This document shows, piece by piece, positions 1 to 10,844 of a stretch of 64,000 bases of DNA. The DNA lies in assembly GCA_016858145.1 (NCBI GenBank), contig JAEHOE010000007.1, forward strand, positions 372,001 through 436,000, written 5' to 3'. The stretch is from Edaphochlamys debaryana (Eukaryota > Chlorophyta > Chlorophyceae > Chlamydomonadales). Position 1 is the first letter of the stretch, and every line of letters begins with the position of its first letter. Under the pieces are notes generated by a model. It saw only the letters and a list, made by a program, of their open reading frames with translations. It did no database searches and was not told where the DNA came from. The translations under genes were made by a program, and so were the position numbers.

Positions 1-712
1 TCCCGGCCTCCGTCCCGCACACTATATATATGCGCCCTGCATGGCTAGCTGGAACAAGCGGAAACGTTCTCTTGCGAACAACTCAACTCAAATCGGCCAC
101 CACGCACACGAATCCTCACTCAGCCTCCGACCCCCGCCCGCACTCAACCTCCGACTCCGCCCCGCTCTCCTCCGCTCTCCTCCGCTCTCCTCCGCTAGTG
201 CAGCGCCTACTCAGCAATCCAATCAATATCCGTTGTCGCTGCACCTCCGCTCGAAGGTGCGGTGGTGCATCCTCGACACCTGCTCACACCTCCTCAGCTC
301 ATTGCCGTCCCAATGCCCAACAAACGCCACACTCCAAACCCAGCAGTAAATTAAAAATAATATAAATAAACACACAACGCACACCCCGTTATGTTTGTTT
401 CTGCTGCCAATACCTGGCGCCCGGGCTGGTAAACGGGCCTGGGCGGGTGCGCTGCGGGCGCCCGGCGCTCGCGAGGGCTGCGCCCGGGCTTGCGCGGTCG
501 GCTCAGCTCACTCCGACTGCTGACTCCTCCGTCCTCAGTCCGCCTCGGCCTCCGGCTCCGCCTGACTCCCTTGCGCTTCCTGCTCCCTTGCGCTGCCCCT
601 CGCTCCCACTGAAGCCCACTCCAATACCGCCCAATCAATCCCAGACCACACACCTGCACTGCACTCCCTCGCTCAACCTCCAATCAACTGCATGCCATGC
701 CTTGCTCCCCAG
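1..712. other. Non-coding stretch upstream of the orphan AbfB exons
   Basis: No convincing exon is visible. The stretch contains CT-rich repeats (ctccgctctc-type units around 160-195), an AT-rich patch unusual for this window (about 343-380) and a short TATATATA run near 22-30. It ends in a pyrimidine tract and CAG at 710-712 that is the acceptor of the first exon of the next feature. It is most likely intron or the edge of a truncated duplication. I looked for the exon that precedes this one in the complete GH127 gene (46227-46377) and did not find it. Confidence 0.5.
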
Positions 713-1588
713 GGCTCCGCCACCGTGTCGGCGGAGGGCGCCTCCGCCTCCTGCTCCAACGCCATGTGGATGATGCGGCCGGGGCTGGACGGGGCCAGCG
801 ACACCGTGTCCTTCGAGGCGATGGCGAGGCCGGGCTGGTTCATCACCGCGCAGCAGCCCGTGGTGGGTGTGCGACAGAGCGGGGGCGGCGGCGTTGATAG
901 TGCCCGGTGGCTTGCTTGTGTAGGCTTGGAGCTAGATTGGGGCTGGCGCCTTGGGTTATCTGTGTGGCTTGGAGGCGCTGGTGCGCCGGGAAGGGTTGCT
1001 GGTGACCCATATCGACATCCCTCGTGGCCTTGGCCCTCGCTGTATGTGCAGGGCGCCGACCATGCCTGTGCCGACGCCCCCACGGCGGCCGCGACCTGCG
1101 CCGACCAGAGCGCCACGGGGCCGTGCAACGTGGGCGGTTGTGAGTCGGGGGCGCAAGATTTGGCGCGAGTGCCTCCCTCTGTGGGCCCGAGGGCAGAGAT
1201 GGTCAAACTCCTGTCTGCGTTCGTCTTCGTCTCTGTCCCTGCCTCTGTCAGGACCGCCCTGCTGGACCCTGCCAGCCCGCCGTGCGTGCAAGGCCCTTTG
1301 TAACCGCCCCTCTTCCGCGCCCGTTCTGGCCTCGCCCTCCCCACAGACGGCGCGCGCGTGCTGTGCCGTAAGACGTGCGGCGTCTGCAACGCCACGGCCT
1401 CGGCGCTGCGCCTGCGGGAGCGCCCCGCGCCGGCGGCCTCCTCCTTCCGCCTGGCCCCCGCCGCCCGCCGCGCCTACCCCGCCGGCTCCTACGTGTTGGC
1501 AGGCAGCAACCGCCACTTCCTGCTGGCGCCGCTGGGCAACCTGGTGGACGAGAGGTACACGGCGTACTTCGACATCAAGAGCTTGTGA
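713..1588 (+). CDS. 3' end of a GH127-type gene: AbfB-like domain with nested ShKT module (partial)
   Basis: Three exons fit: 713-862, 1052-1136 and 1347-1588 (TGA), with matching phases. The product matches the C-terminus of the complete GH127 gene at 39357-48380. Shared motifs include NAMWMMRPGLDGASDTVSFE in the first exon and SNRHFLLAPLGNLVDERYT in the last. Between the two halves of this AbfB-like sugar-binding domain lies a six-cysteine ShKT module: CADAPTAAATC, then SATGPC, then VLCRKTCGVC. It ends with TAYFDIKSL and a stop, whereas the complete gene continues for one more exon. No GH127 catalytic exons are seen in the 712 bases to the left, so this is either the end of a gene that starts outside the window or a truncated duplicate. 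The last 130 bases of homology are almost identical to the complete gene. Confidence 0.7.
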
Positions 1589-2682
1589 GCTAAGCTCATT
1601 GAGCTTGCGAGCTTGCATCAGACCGTGGTCGCACGGCACTATGTCTCCGCAGGGCCAACTGCGGCGGACGCTTGAGCCAGGGAAAAGCATAGTTTGGGTT
1701 TCAAAACATAGGCGAGGCAGGAGTGTTTGAGCTGGGACCGCGCGCCCGCAGCTGGCGGCATGGGAGCCGCCGACAGTAAGAGAGGTTCGTATGGTTCGAA
1801 GCGGACGGAGCGGTGGCGGGGTGGGGCGTACTAATTGGCTGCCGGTCGCCGCGCAAGTGGGCGCGGCATGCATGCTCAGCAGCATTGATGGCTTGGAGGA
1901 TTCGGCGGCAGGCTGAACACTGCACACTTGCTGCATGTAAGGATACGGGATGGATGGATAGTGCGTGAGGGCCTGTGGAGCGTCTTCGTCGCTGAAGTGG
2001 GCGGGCAAGGGTCCACCTCGGGACTGAGCTTACCCTGGCGCTCGTTGCTCGTTGCTTTTATACCCTGTCGCATCCGGCTGGTGGGCCAGATCCGGCTAGT
2101 TGCACGTTGCATTGACCCTGGCGCTGCGTACCCGGTTGGGCCAGGAAGGCGGGCCGCCGGACGGGACGAAGGGGCCCTTCACGCACACGATACTGGTACC
2201 AACACGCTATCACGCTCCCACATGGCTGACCTCGTCAGCCCCTCCTCATGCCCTTCACATACACCAAGACGAAGGCGTGTCACAGCGCCACTTCAGTGAA
2301 GAAGCACCAAGCGTCTTACAGCCAGGAGGAGACGAGCTCACTTTTGGGCCCCAGAACCAGAAGCACCCACCCAGACGTTCGGGCCTGGCTGTAAGACGCT
2401 TGGCGTAGTGGGGCGCGTCCGGCCTTTGCACCACGTGGGGCGACATACTCTAGGTGACGGATGAGAGAGTGCCTGGACGTTCGTCTGGACGTTCGCTCAT
2501 CCCCCTACAGCCGCCAGCTGGAGACGAAAGCAGCCGCTGCCGCAAGAGGAAGCAGGGCGCGGGGGCCAGCGGGGACCGGCGGGGTGGACTTACACCGAAG
2601 GGTACAGACGCACGGGCAGTGACCACTGCCGGAACATGCCCTTGTCACACATACCAAACAACACTTGTGGCGCTGCTTCGAG
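1589..2682. other. Intergenic region between the AbfB tail and the MYND gene
   Basis: No coding pattern is seen. It holds a perfect 20-bp inverted repeat (separate entry) and a short tandem duplication of ctggacgttcg at about 2473-2496. The MYND promoter should lie here, but no clear TATA box is visible. Confidence 0.5.
2307..2403. repeat. Perfect 20-bp inverted repeat with 57-bp loop
   Basis: CCAAGCGTCTTACAGCCAGG at 2307-2326 is exactly complementary to CCTGGCTGTAAGACGCTTGG at 2384-2403. The arms are unrelated to neighbouring coding sequence. It could be the ends of a very small non-autonomous transposon or a transcribed hairpin. The spacer contains the self-complementary run gggcccc. No target-site duplication is evident beside it. 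Confidence 0.8.
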
Positions 2683-5600
2683 ATGGCTGTCGTCTTTAGC
2701 CCTGAGCTGAAGACCGCCATCGACGCTTTCGTTGTTGAAGCCGAGGAGCTGCGCCCTTGGGCACAAGCTGGGGTAGATAGCCATGACCAACACAAGCGAC
2801 CTGATGCAACAGCCGTATCAGTACTGGCAAACCTGCTGGCAACTCTCGAACCGCATCCCGATGCACGCGAGATCGCCGACGCGCTACTCGCGCACACCGC
2901 GCTCCAGAGCGCTTGCCTTCTCGTGCTCACCGTCTCAACGCGCTGGGCGCTTTGCGATGGAACTACTGGTGTGCACCGCGCCGCTGTCCTGGCGGCAACC
3001 CTGATGCTGTGCAGACGCCTGCTGGGCATGGAAGCTGCCCCGCCCCCCGACACGCCTTCCGAGCCCACCCGCCCCACTGCCGCTGTGCTCGACTTTGCCC
3101 GGCGGGTGGTGCGTGTGGAGACGCTGCAAGCCCTCGCCGCAAGGCTGGCGGAGGTGCGGCCGGCGCTAGAGGACCCCCGCGAGGGCGGAGGGGACGCAGC
3201 CCAGCTGCAGGGCGTGGACAACGACGATGGACGTTTGACATTCCTTATGTACTGCTCACTTTCCAAGGCGGCGGCGCTGCTCCTTGACGCCTGCTTGGCG
3301 TTGGCGCTCCCGTCAAGAAGAGCAGCTGGCGCGCAATTATGGCTGGCTCCGCCCGCGGCACTGGCGGCAGCCGCAGCCGGGTCTCCGCAGTCGGCGGCAG
3401 AGGATTGCTACCGGCTAGAGCTGGCGACGGCTCTGCGGTCGAGCTACATCGTCGAGCACATCGCCGCGATTACGCTGGTGCTGCTACGAGCCGTCGACGG
3501 GCTACCTCGTACGCCTGCTGAGCTGGCCGGCCTGCAATGCTACGGCAACGAGCCCACCAGCCTTCCCCAGGCCATGGCACGATCACTAGACGGTCTCCTC
3601 CGGACGGTCTCCTTGTCCACGCACGCACTCCTGCGGCTAGCAGTGGAGCCGCCGGCCGCCGCCGCCGCCCCCTCATACCTCCCTGGCCGCGCACCTGGGC
3701 AGGAGTGCACCGCACCGCTCGCCGCCCTGAGCCGCGCGGCCGCCCTGGGCCCGTGCGCCTCGTACGTCACGCTGGCGTACGGCATGTCCGTGCTGTCGTA
3801 CATGGACGGCAGCGGCACACGGGGCCTGTTGGAGGACGTGGGGAGGGCGCTGGGAGAGCCCCTTCGCTTGCAGGCGCATGCGCGGCTGCAGCAAATCACG
3901 GGAGGGGAGGAGCAGGGCGGTCTGCCAGCCATGGAGAGCCAGTTTGGTCCCATACAGAACGCTCTGTACGCCTTGCTTGCGGCAGCCAAAGCCGCGGTCT
4001 CTGCCGCCGGCTCCGCTACCCTGTCGGGAGCGGGGGTGCAGCCGCCTCTCAGCCCGCACTCTGCAGCGTCCGCGCTGACGGACGGCGCGAACGCGGCATG
4101 CGCCTTCGCCCACGTCTCGGGCTCTACAAGCGACGCAACCACCACCATTCCCACACCCCCGCGCCGGCTGCAGCTGAGCTGGCACACGGCGCTGGGGCTG
4201 GCGATGCGGGCGGCACGGTTGGGTGCTCAGGCGGAGGCGGAGGCGGAGGCGGGGAGGACCCGGGAGCAGGAGGCGGCCACCCTCACGGCCGCTCTGGAGG
4301 GCAGGGGGACGTTCCGGGCCCTCATGTCAGAGGGCTGCGGGACCATGGTCGCTGGGGAGGCTCTCTCGGTGGCCGCAAAGCTCCGCGCCTTGCTCCTTCG
4401 GTGCCGCGGAGGGGAGGGCGGCGGCCCCACAAGCAGCGGGGAGCCAGCAGCTCGTGGCCAAGCCGACCAGGGAGCCGAGTGGTGGCGGCTGTTGGCCTCA
4501 GTAGGTCACCGCCTAAGCGTGATGTGCGTCTTCGGGGTATCTTCGGCCGAGGCGCATGCGGACTGCCTCCGCGAGCATCTGCCGACGGTGCCCCTGCCCC
4601 CGGGTAGGTGTATGTGCCAGGTGCTATGAGATAGTATGCGTGACGTTGGCGAGTTGCCGCGCGTCAGCTGTGCTGGTTGCCAGGTTTGCCCTCAGGTAAA
4701 GTCAAGTCCACTCGCCCCCCGTCTCTTCTGCCCCTCCCTTCGGCTGCTGCCGCCCTGCAGAGCCCCTGCCGCCTGCCGCCCCGCCGGCGGTTGCCTCGGC
4801 GCTTGCCGGCGGCGCGCTGCCCTGCCTGGAGCGACTCATCCGCCGAAGCGCGGCTGCCGAAACGGGCGACGCGGGGACGACGCAGCCCTCTCCAGAGCTG
4901 CTGGCGCTGAAGCTCCTTTTCGCAGCGTGCCAATCCCCTGGGGGGTCTGGGGACCCGGTCTGGGGTTGGTTTGCCCCGCTGCTGGCGTTCGGGAACCCGC
5001 ACGAGGCGAAGGCCCTGGTCGTTACACTGACGAAGGCGCTCTCGGCAAGCAGGGACAGCAGGGATAGCAGGGGCAGCCTCCTCAACGATTTGCTTGTGGA
5101 CATGACGAGCAGCCTCCTCGTCACTGGCCGCGCATGGCTCGACGCCGCCGGTTGGAGGCTCGGGCGCGGCGGCGCGCTGACCCCGCCAGAGCGGCAGCTA
5201 GCGGGGCTGCTGGGCGCAGCGGCGGCGGCGTGGCTGCCGGAAGCGTCTTGGAGGCTCGACTCGGCGTGGAGGGCCGGTGAGTTGGCGACAGGGTGCCTCT
5301 TGGCTGGCATCCGTTGGCTGCCCCTTCTGGCCTGCTGCTCCAGAGCTTCAACGGCGACCGGGGCCGTGGGCTTCGGAACGCCAGGCGTTAGCGACGAAGG
5401 CGGAAGCAGCAGCGGTGAGTGGGCCAGCTTCGGCACGACCCTGTTTGAGACCGAGGATATTCTGGCAATGGCGTTTGCCGCCTGGACTGAACCCGCATGC
5501 GGCGTAGACTTCCGGCACTCCTTGGCCCCGTGGCTTGCCGAGGCGGCCTGCGCGCTCGCCACCCTGCGCCCCGAGGAGGCAGCGGCTGGGACAGGGCGGG

Positions 5601-6061
5601 GGCTCCGGGCACAGGAGGTCCGAGCCCTGGCTGCGGAGCTCAAGACCCGAGGGCATGTGGAGGCGGTCGACGCGCTGCAGGCGCTGGCGGCTCAGCTGGT
5701 CCGGTGGGAGCGAGGCGGAGGGGCGCGGGCCGGCGGATGGGGTGGCGGCCGGGCGGCCACCGCGTCAGCTCCGCCTCTGGCTGCTCGTTATGGGGTTTTC
5801 GCCGATCGGCTGCCGTCCGCCGCAGCGCTCCTCCCTGCCTCGCCCGGCGCCGCACGGCAGCTGCTGGGCGGCTGCTCCCACCCGGCCTGCGCCAACCTGG
5901 AGGGCGACAGCGATGCGGGCCTGCCGCTCCGGGCCTGCGCGGGCTGCGGCGGCGCTGCGTCGTACTGTAGCCGCGAGTGCCAGACGGCGCACTGGCGGTC
6001 GGGCCACCGGGAGGCGTGCCGCGGCGGCGCTGGGGGCGGCGGGCGGGGAGGCGGCGTCTGA
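2683..6061 (+). CDS. MYND-type zinc-finger protein
   Basis: Two exons, 2683-4603 and 4761-6061, are joined by a 157-bp GTAGGT...CAG intron in matching phase and give 1,073 residues. The start is the first ATG of the open frame. Most of the protein is Ala/Leu-rich and probably helical, without a recognised domain. The C-terminus (about residues 1012-1057) is a MYND zinc finger. It starts CSHPAC, runs through an NLEGDS stretch, then CAGCG, YCSREC, and ends HWRSGHREAC. MYND fingers bind two zinc ions and usually mediate protein contacts with Pro-rich partners. This 'NL.GDS' variety with a C-x4-C first pair is typical of the large Chlamydomonas family, where functions are mostly unknown. No SET domain is present. 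A TGTAA signal follows 41 bases after the stop. Confidence 0.9.
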
Positions 6062-6101
6062 AGGAGAGGGGGCTTAGGTGGGATGTGTTGAGGGCTGCTC
6101 G

Positions 6102-6106
6102 TGTAA
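6102..6106 (+). terminator. TGTAA polyadenylation signal of the MYND gene
   Basis: TGTAA is the usual green-algal polyadenylation signal. Its position, 41 bases after the TGA of the MYND reading frame, is suitable. Confidence 0.6.
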
Positions 6107-7110
6107 AGATGTGGATGTGTGGGTGTGTGTGTGTTATCGGATGTCCCGCTCAAACGCGGTGATTGATTGTACTGAAGAAGGAGTATTGTGTTACTGCGGC
6201 AGCATCCTGGCCTGGCAATGCTCTGCCAGCACCCTTGAAGATGGGGACGTAGCTAGCAGCAGAGGCTGCATGGACACGTGTTGCAAGCGTACACGCATCC
6301 GACACCAATGTCGTAGAGAGGGTTCATTATGACTGATGTGGTTGATCTCTAAATCTCTTGGACGTGGCATGGAGGGCCGTAGCACACGTGGAGGTTTGGT
6401 TCGTGTTGTCAGAGCCGTGGCTGGCGGCTTGGTAGCCAGGAAGTGGCTTCGGTGTGCTTGGTCACGTGGTGTTGATGGCCGCGGCGGAGGGTGAGTGTGG
6501 CGAGTGGCGGGTGTGCACCGAACCCAACCGGCTTTGCGGGGTTGGGGGGTTGCGACTTGCTACCATACTGAGCAATGTCACGTGTCCAATGTGTGGGCTA
6601 GTGAACTTTAAAGACAAGCTCAGTTGGAGTTTAGAGCAGGGAGGAGAGAGCTCGTTCCCGCAGGGCGCCCTCGTCGAGGCAGCCCAGCCGGAGGTTCGCT
6701 GTTGTTGGACTGCAATTGTTTTTAGCCCTTGTCCACCCTGCGCGTTGCAAATAGGTGTTTGTATCTCGGTACGTGGCCTTGTGGTGGGACGGCTGTCGTC
6801 ATTGGGGAGCTCCTTGGAGCCCGGACTTGTGGCATAACAGCCTTAAGCCTCGCCTGTCCCGAGCCCCCGACCTCAGGAGCCCCACGGGCAGGGAACTCGT
6901 GCCAGCCACCCACCGCCCAGAGGGCACTCGTAGGCCCGTTGGCTTACTAGCAGCAGTCACCATCACAGCAGCAGCATTGCCAGCAACAGCGAGCCGCTCA
7001 CTCCATGGGCACCACAAGGAGCCCACAACGCAAGGGACACAAACAACTGTGCAACTAGCTCCGCATCTGCTGGTATCAACGTCCGCAGAAGTACTCTCAT
7101 GCACCCCTCC
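6107..7110. other. Intergenic region between convergent MYND gene and PAN pseudogene
   Basis: No exon with a homologue elsewhere in the window was found. The region is less GC-rich than its neighbours and contains only short random frames. It contains the 3' flanks of two convergent units. Confidence 0.5.
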
Positions 7111-8845
7111 TCAATCCTTGGGCAGCCACGCCATGCGCAGGCCGCTGATCCATCCCGTGCTGTTGCCGTACCCGCCCTTGGGCTGGGGGCTGGTGGGGAC
7201 GGCGTTCTTGAGCCAGCACTGTGGGGGAAGGCGGCGGAGCGTGAAGGGAGGGGGCACGTTGGCAGGGCGGCAACACGGGTCGGACTGAAGGCGTGGGATC
7301 CAAGTAGCTTTCCGTTGCGAACTCACCTGCCGGAAGCTTTTGAGCTCCCCTCCGTTGCAGCCGCTGGGGTCGGAGCACCAGGTCCAGGCGTTGCAGCGCT
7401 GGGGGGGAGGGAGGGAGGGAGGGACGAGGACAATCGGGTAACTTATTCCAATCCCAATCAAGTGGGCCTCGGGGTGGAGGGAGGGAGGGTCAGCCGCAGG
7501 TGAGCGCTGAGCTGTGTGCCAGAGGAAGCCCCAGCCCCGAAGCCCCACCCCCTCCCCACCTCCGCCTGCGTGCACCGGCCGCAGCACTCCTCTGGGGAGT
7601 TGACGTACGGTAGGTGTTGTCGCCATCGTTCAGGACCTGGGGCGAACGGCGGAGAGGGGTCAGGGGGAGGAGGGAGAAGGGCGAAGGGCCAGAGTGTAGG
7701 CAGGCCCCATGCTGCATCTGCCGTACCTGGCCGTCCAGATCCGTGTCCAGGATGTCCGGCGGCTGGTTGCCCGTCACCTGGTGGCTGTGAGTGTCGGGGA
7801 CGACGGCATTCCGGGATAACCCTTGTGATGCTACCGAGAGGGACCGGGGTCCATCGTAGGGAACCCCCAGGCTAACAGCAAGCGGGTCCCCATGCACCCA
7901 CCCACCAGCTGCTGTCCACGATGCACGTGGTGCCGTACCCCGTGGTGGACTTGGAGCCCTGGTGTACGGCAAATAAGAAGGGCCCAGCTGCCGTACTGAG
8001 CCGGAGCACGGGTAGGTCGGGAGGCAGCCGCACGCTAGCTCCCCGCGCCCAACCGCTCCGCCTCCGCTTAGTATGTGCTCTAGCACAGCTCGGGCCCACT
8101 CCCGAGCCTATAGCCCGCAGCCACCCCGCCCCATGAGCCCACCCTCACTTTGAACTTGTATCCATGCCGCACGTAGCTGAAGGCGCAGTTGCAGTGCGTG
8201 AAGCCCGTGTCTGGGAGCAGGCCGTCCTGCCACCCCGCTGCGGTGGTGCCGCTGATCCAGCCCGTGTACTTCTCACTAGGCCCCTTGTATCGAGGCCATG
8301 CCGTACGGTTGGCTTGTCGTACTTGAGCCAGCACTGGCGGTACCTGGGGAGAGGGCAGGGCATGGGGAGGAGGTGGAGGGGGCATGAGGAGGAGGAGGAG
8401 CAGGTCCCTGGAAGGGTGACAGCAAGATGCCCCTGACCCGCCTCAATTCTTCCCTGCTTTCCCCGAGGTCAAGGCGTGCCTCTATCTCTTGTCTACTCAG
8501 CCTTGCCGGCATGTCCACCCGTCACCGGCTTAGCCGTGGCCTGTACCTGCATGCACTCTAACATCATTCTTCCCCTTGTCACCACTGCCCCCTCCCCCGC
8601 AGCGCCTTCATCTTGCGCCTCCCCCGTCCCCCCTCCCCCCTCACTTCCTCAGGTCTCGCTGGTAGTCCCCAGGGCTGCCCATGCACCCGTCCGCCGCCGC
8701 GCAGTAGATCCACAGGTTGCAGCCGGGGGCGGAGGCGCAGGCGTCGCGGCAGGCCGTGATGTTGGGGAGGTACAGGGCGTCCCCCTCGGACACGATACCG
8801 CCCTCCACATCGCGAGCGGCCACGGCAATCAGGGCGGCGGGGGAG
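7111..8845 (-). pseudogene. PAN/apple-like secreted protein, copy A, frameshifted
   Basis: Exons 2 to 8 of the PAN/apple-like family are recognisable by comparison with the intact copy at 34249-36448: 8645-8845, 8149-8343, 7906-7958, 7727-7784, 7560-7636, 7327-7398 and 7111-7218, with splice sites conserved. Three things break the frame. Exon 3 has 195 instead of 199 bases, a 4-base loss in the KPTN region. Exon 6 has 77 instead of 72, a CGTAC insertion after ACCTAC. Exon 2 starts four bases short and no in-frame signal-peptide exon precedes it. Exon 5 also lacks 27 bases, in phase, including codons for two Cys. The remaining motifs (TACRDACASAPGCN, NAWTWCSDPSGCNGG, CWLKNAV) are clear. Sequencing errors could explain single indels, but three together favour a pseudogene. 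Confidence 0.8.
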
Positions 8846-8910
8846 CTGTGGTCGCAGCCACTTGCAGGGGGAACAGCAGGAAAGGGGAGGAGGGGGAGGG
8901 GTGAGGACCC

Positions 8911-9340
8911 GAGCCCGAGCCTCTACACTTGGCAGCCACTGCTCAGTGCCGACCCGCAACAGCCACAGCGCAGCAGACGACGAACGCTGCGGGCGCGCAG
9001 CGAGCCAGCAGCCGCAATGGCCCGAAATGTGCAGCGGAGAAGCGGAATGAGGGTGGCGCAAGCATCACAGTGCGCTCGGTCCTTTACCAGGATCCCTTGG
9101 ATCGGGGCCACGTCGTACGGTTGGTGGGCTTGTCGTATTTGAGCCAGGGGAGCCCGAGCCTCTGCGCTTGGCAGCCACTGCTCAGTGCGGACCTGCAAGG
9201 TCCGCAGCGCAGCAGAGCACTGCTGGACTGCTGGCGCGCAGCGGGCCAGCAGCCGCAAAGGCTCGCGCCGTGCCGCGCTGAAGTCCATGAGCAGAGCAAG
9301 GGTGTGGCAAGGATCACACAGTGTGCTTGGTTCTTTACAA
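8911..9340 (-). repeat. Duplicated exon-1 region flanking an exon-3 fragment of the PAN family
   Basis: Two similar stretches, 8911-9088 and 9150-9340, both begin gagcccgagcctct. On the minus strand both resemble the signal-peptide exon of the family (PLRLLARCAPA in each), but different frames stay open in each. Between them, 9088-9148 reads WLKYDKPTNRTTWPRSKGSW on the minus strand, which is the start of exon 3. The order exon 1, exon 3 piece, exon 1, exon 2 shows repeated unequal exchange. None of it gives a usable start for the adjacent pseudogene. Confidence 0.7.
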
Positions 9341-10844
9341 TCAGTGCTGTGCCAGGCTGTGCTGGCGCGCGGCCCTACATCAGTGCATGTCTTCTTCGAT
9401 TGCCACCGCAGCCAGCCCGGGCCGGGGAGCATCTCCCAACGGCCCTTCCCTGGCAGCCAAAGCCCATCATTAACTGCTTTCTACTCCACGATACTCTCAC
9501 ATCAAACCACATAACAAGCTACCAAGACTAAGCGGCGCATCAGGTGCGTATAGGGGTTTCGGCCTTCTGCGCAACCCGCGAGAAAGCGGCTAGCGGGCCG
9601 ACAGGTGCGCAGCGGCTACACTTTCGAGACCCCTTGGGGGGGCGCGAGCCAGGCCCAAAAAGTGGCAGGGGCCCGCCGCCGGCAGCGCTATCCCACGCTG
9701 GGTAAAAGGCATGGGCAAAGAGCCGAAGACGCCCCCACAACCCACCGCTTGTTGATTGAGCTCAAAACATGGAGTCACGCCCTCAAACGCAGCGGTCGAG
9801 CAAAGACCTCCCATCCCTTTCCGAGGCGAGGAACCAAGGCTGCCGCAAGACGCTAAAGAATACGCAGCGCAACAAAAGCCGACAGGCTGCGCCAAAACCC
9901 ACACGCAACCCAGGCGCAGCAGCAGTGAACTGCTGCCCTCTGCAACGCGGGCCTACCAGGACCCCTCTGCGCACGGAGCGATTAGAATGCTTCCAAAAGC
10001 GTTGTACATGGCAGTCCACTGCCGCACAAGTGTCCACCGTAAGGCGGGATAGCTAGCAGCAGCACCGCCAGAGCTGGAGCCACCAGATAACGTTAAGACG
10101 GACAGAAACGATTTATGATATTGAATGGCAAACGCCCACTCCGTCCCCAGACTCCGGATGCCCTTCCCCTCACCAACCCGCCCCGCTTGGCGGCAACCCC
10201 TCACACGGGCCTCCACCACAATGTCTCACAGCATGCGGTCCCTTGCCCAGAGCCCTACTCCTTCCCTGGGGCGGCCAAATAGCGGCAATCACAGTTAGGC
10301 GCGAGCCAGGCCAAGGGCGGGCGGCTGCGCCAGTGCCCTGAATCAGCCTCGCTCGATGTCCCTCCTTACAGAATCCACTCTTCTCTGCAAACTAACGCAA
10401 CTCGCCGCTCCTCCTGCCGTGATGCCAGCCTCACACACAACTGCTCCCAAAGCGCGATGCACTCACAGCGCACCTCACTCTGTACACTCGCTCAGGCCCT
10501 TGCTTGCCTGACCAACCCGACCGCAGTCTCCTGGGCTGCCTGGGCCCTCTCACAGCCGCCAAAGCTTATCGGCGCAGCAGCCCCGATGCAAACTCAGCAC
10601 GGCCCGGGCCCTCAGCACGACATAGCTCATGACAGCACTGCCGCCGGGGCCTCTTCGCCATGCTCGCCCGCAACCGGCATGCGCCTCTCCGGCGCATCCT
10701 CGGACTCCCGCCCTCACACCGGCAGCTTGGCGGGGGCTCCGCGTCCTCCCCAGCCGGAGCTCATCCACTCCTCCTCCCTCGGGCCGCCTCCCGCCGAGTT
10801 TGTCCCCCTCATCATCGTCCTCCACGTGTCGCAATCCTCCTCGC
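9341..10844. other. Intergenic region downstream of the EXECUTER gene
   Basis: No supported gene. Several short open frames on both strands have no recognisable motif. A TGTAA on the minus strand at 10370-10366 probably ends the EXECUTER transcript. The rest is unassigned. Confidence 0.5.
10366..10370 (-). terminator. Probable TGTAA polyadenylation signal of the EXECUTER gene
   Basis: Minus-strand TGTAA about 475 bases after the TAA stop at 10845. The distance is within the range of algal 3' UTRs, but no transcript supports it. Confidence 0.4.

Noticed and set aside
956..2008. 350-codon open frame on the minus strand
   Set aside because: It is the antisense of the AbfB/ShKT exons and is only open because of GC-rich codon bias; no domain.
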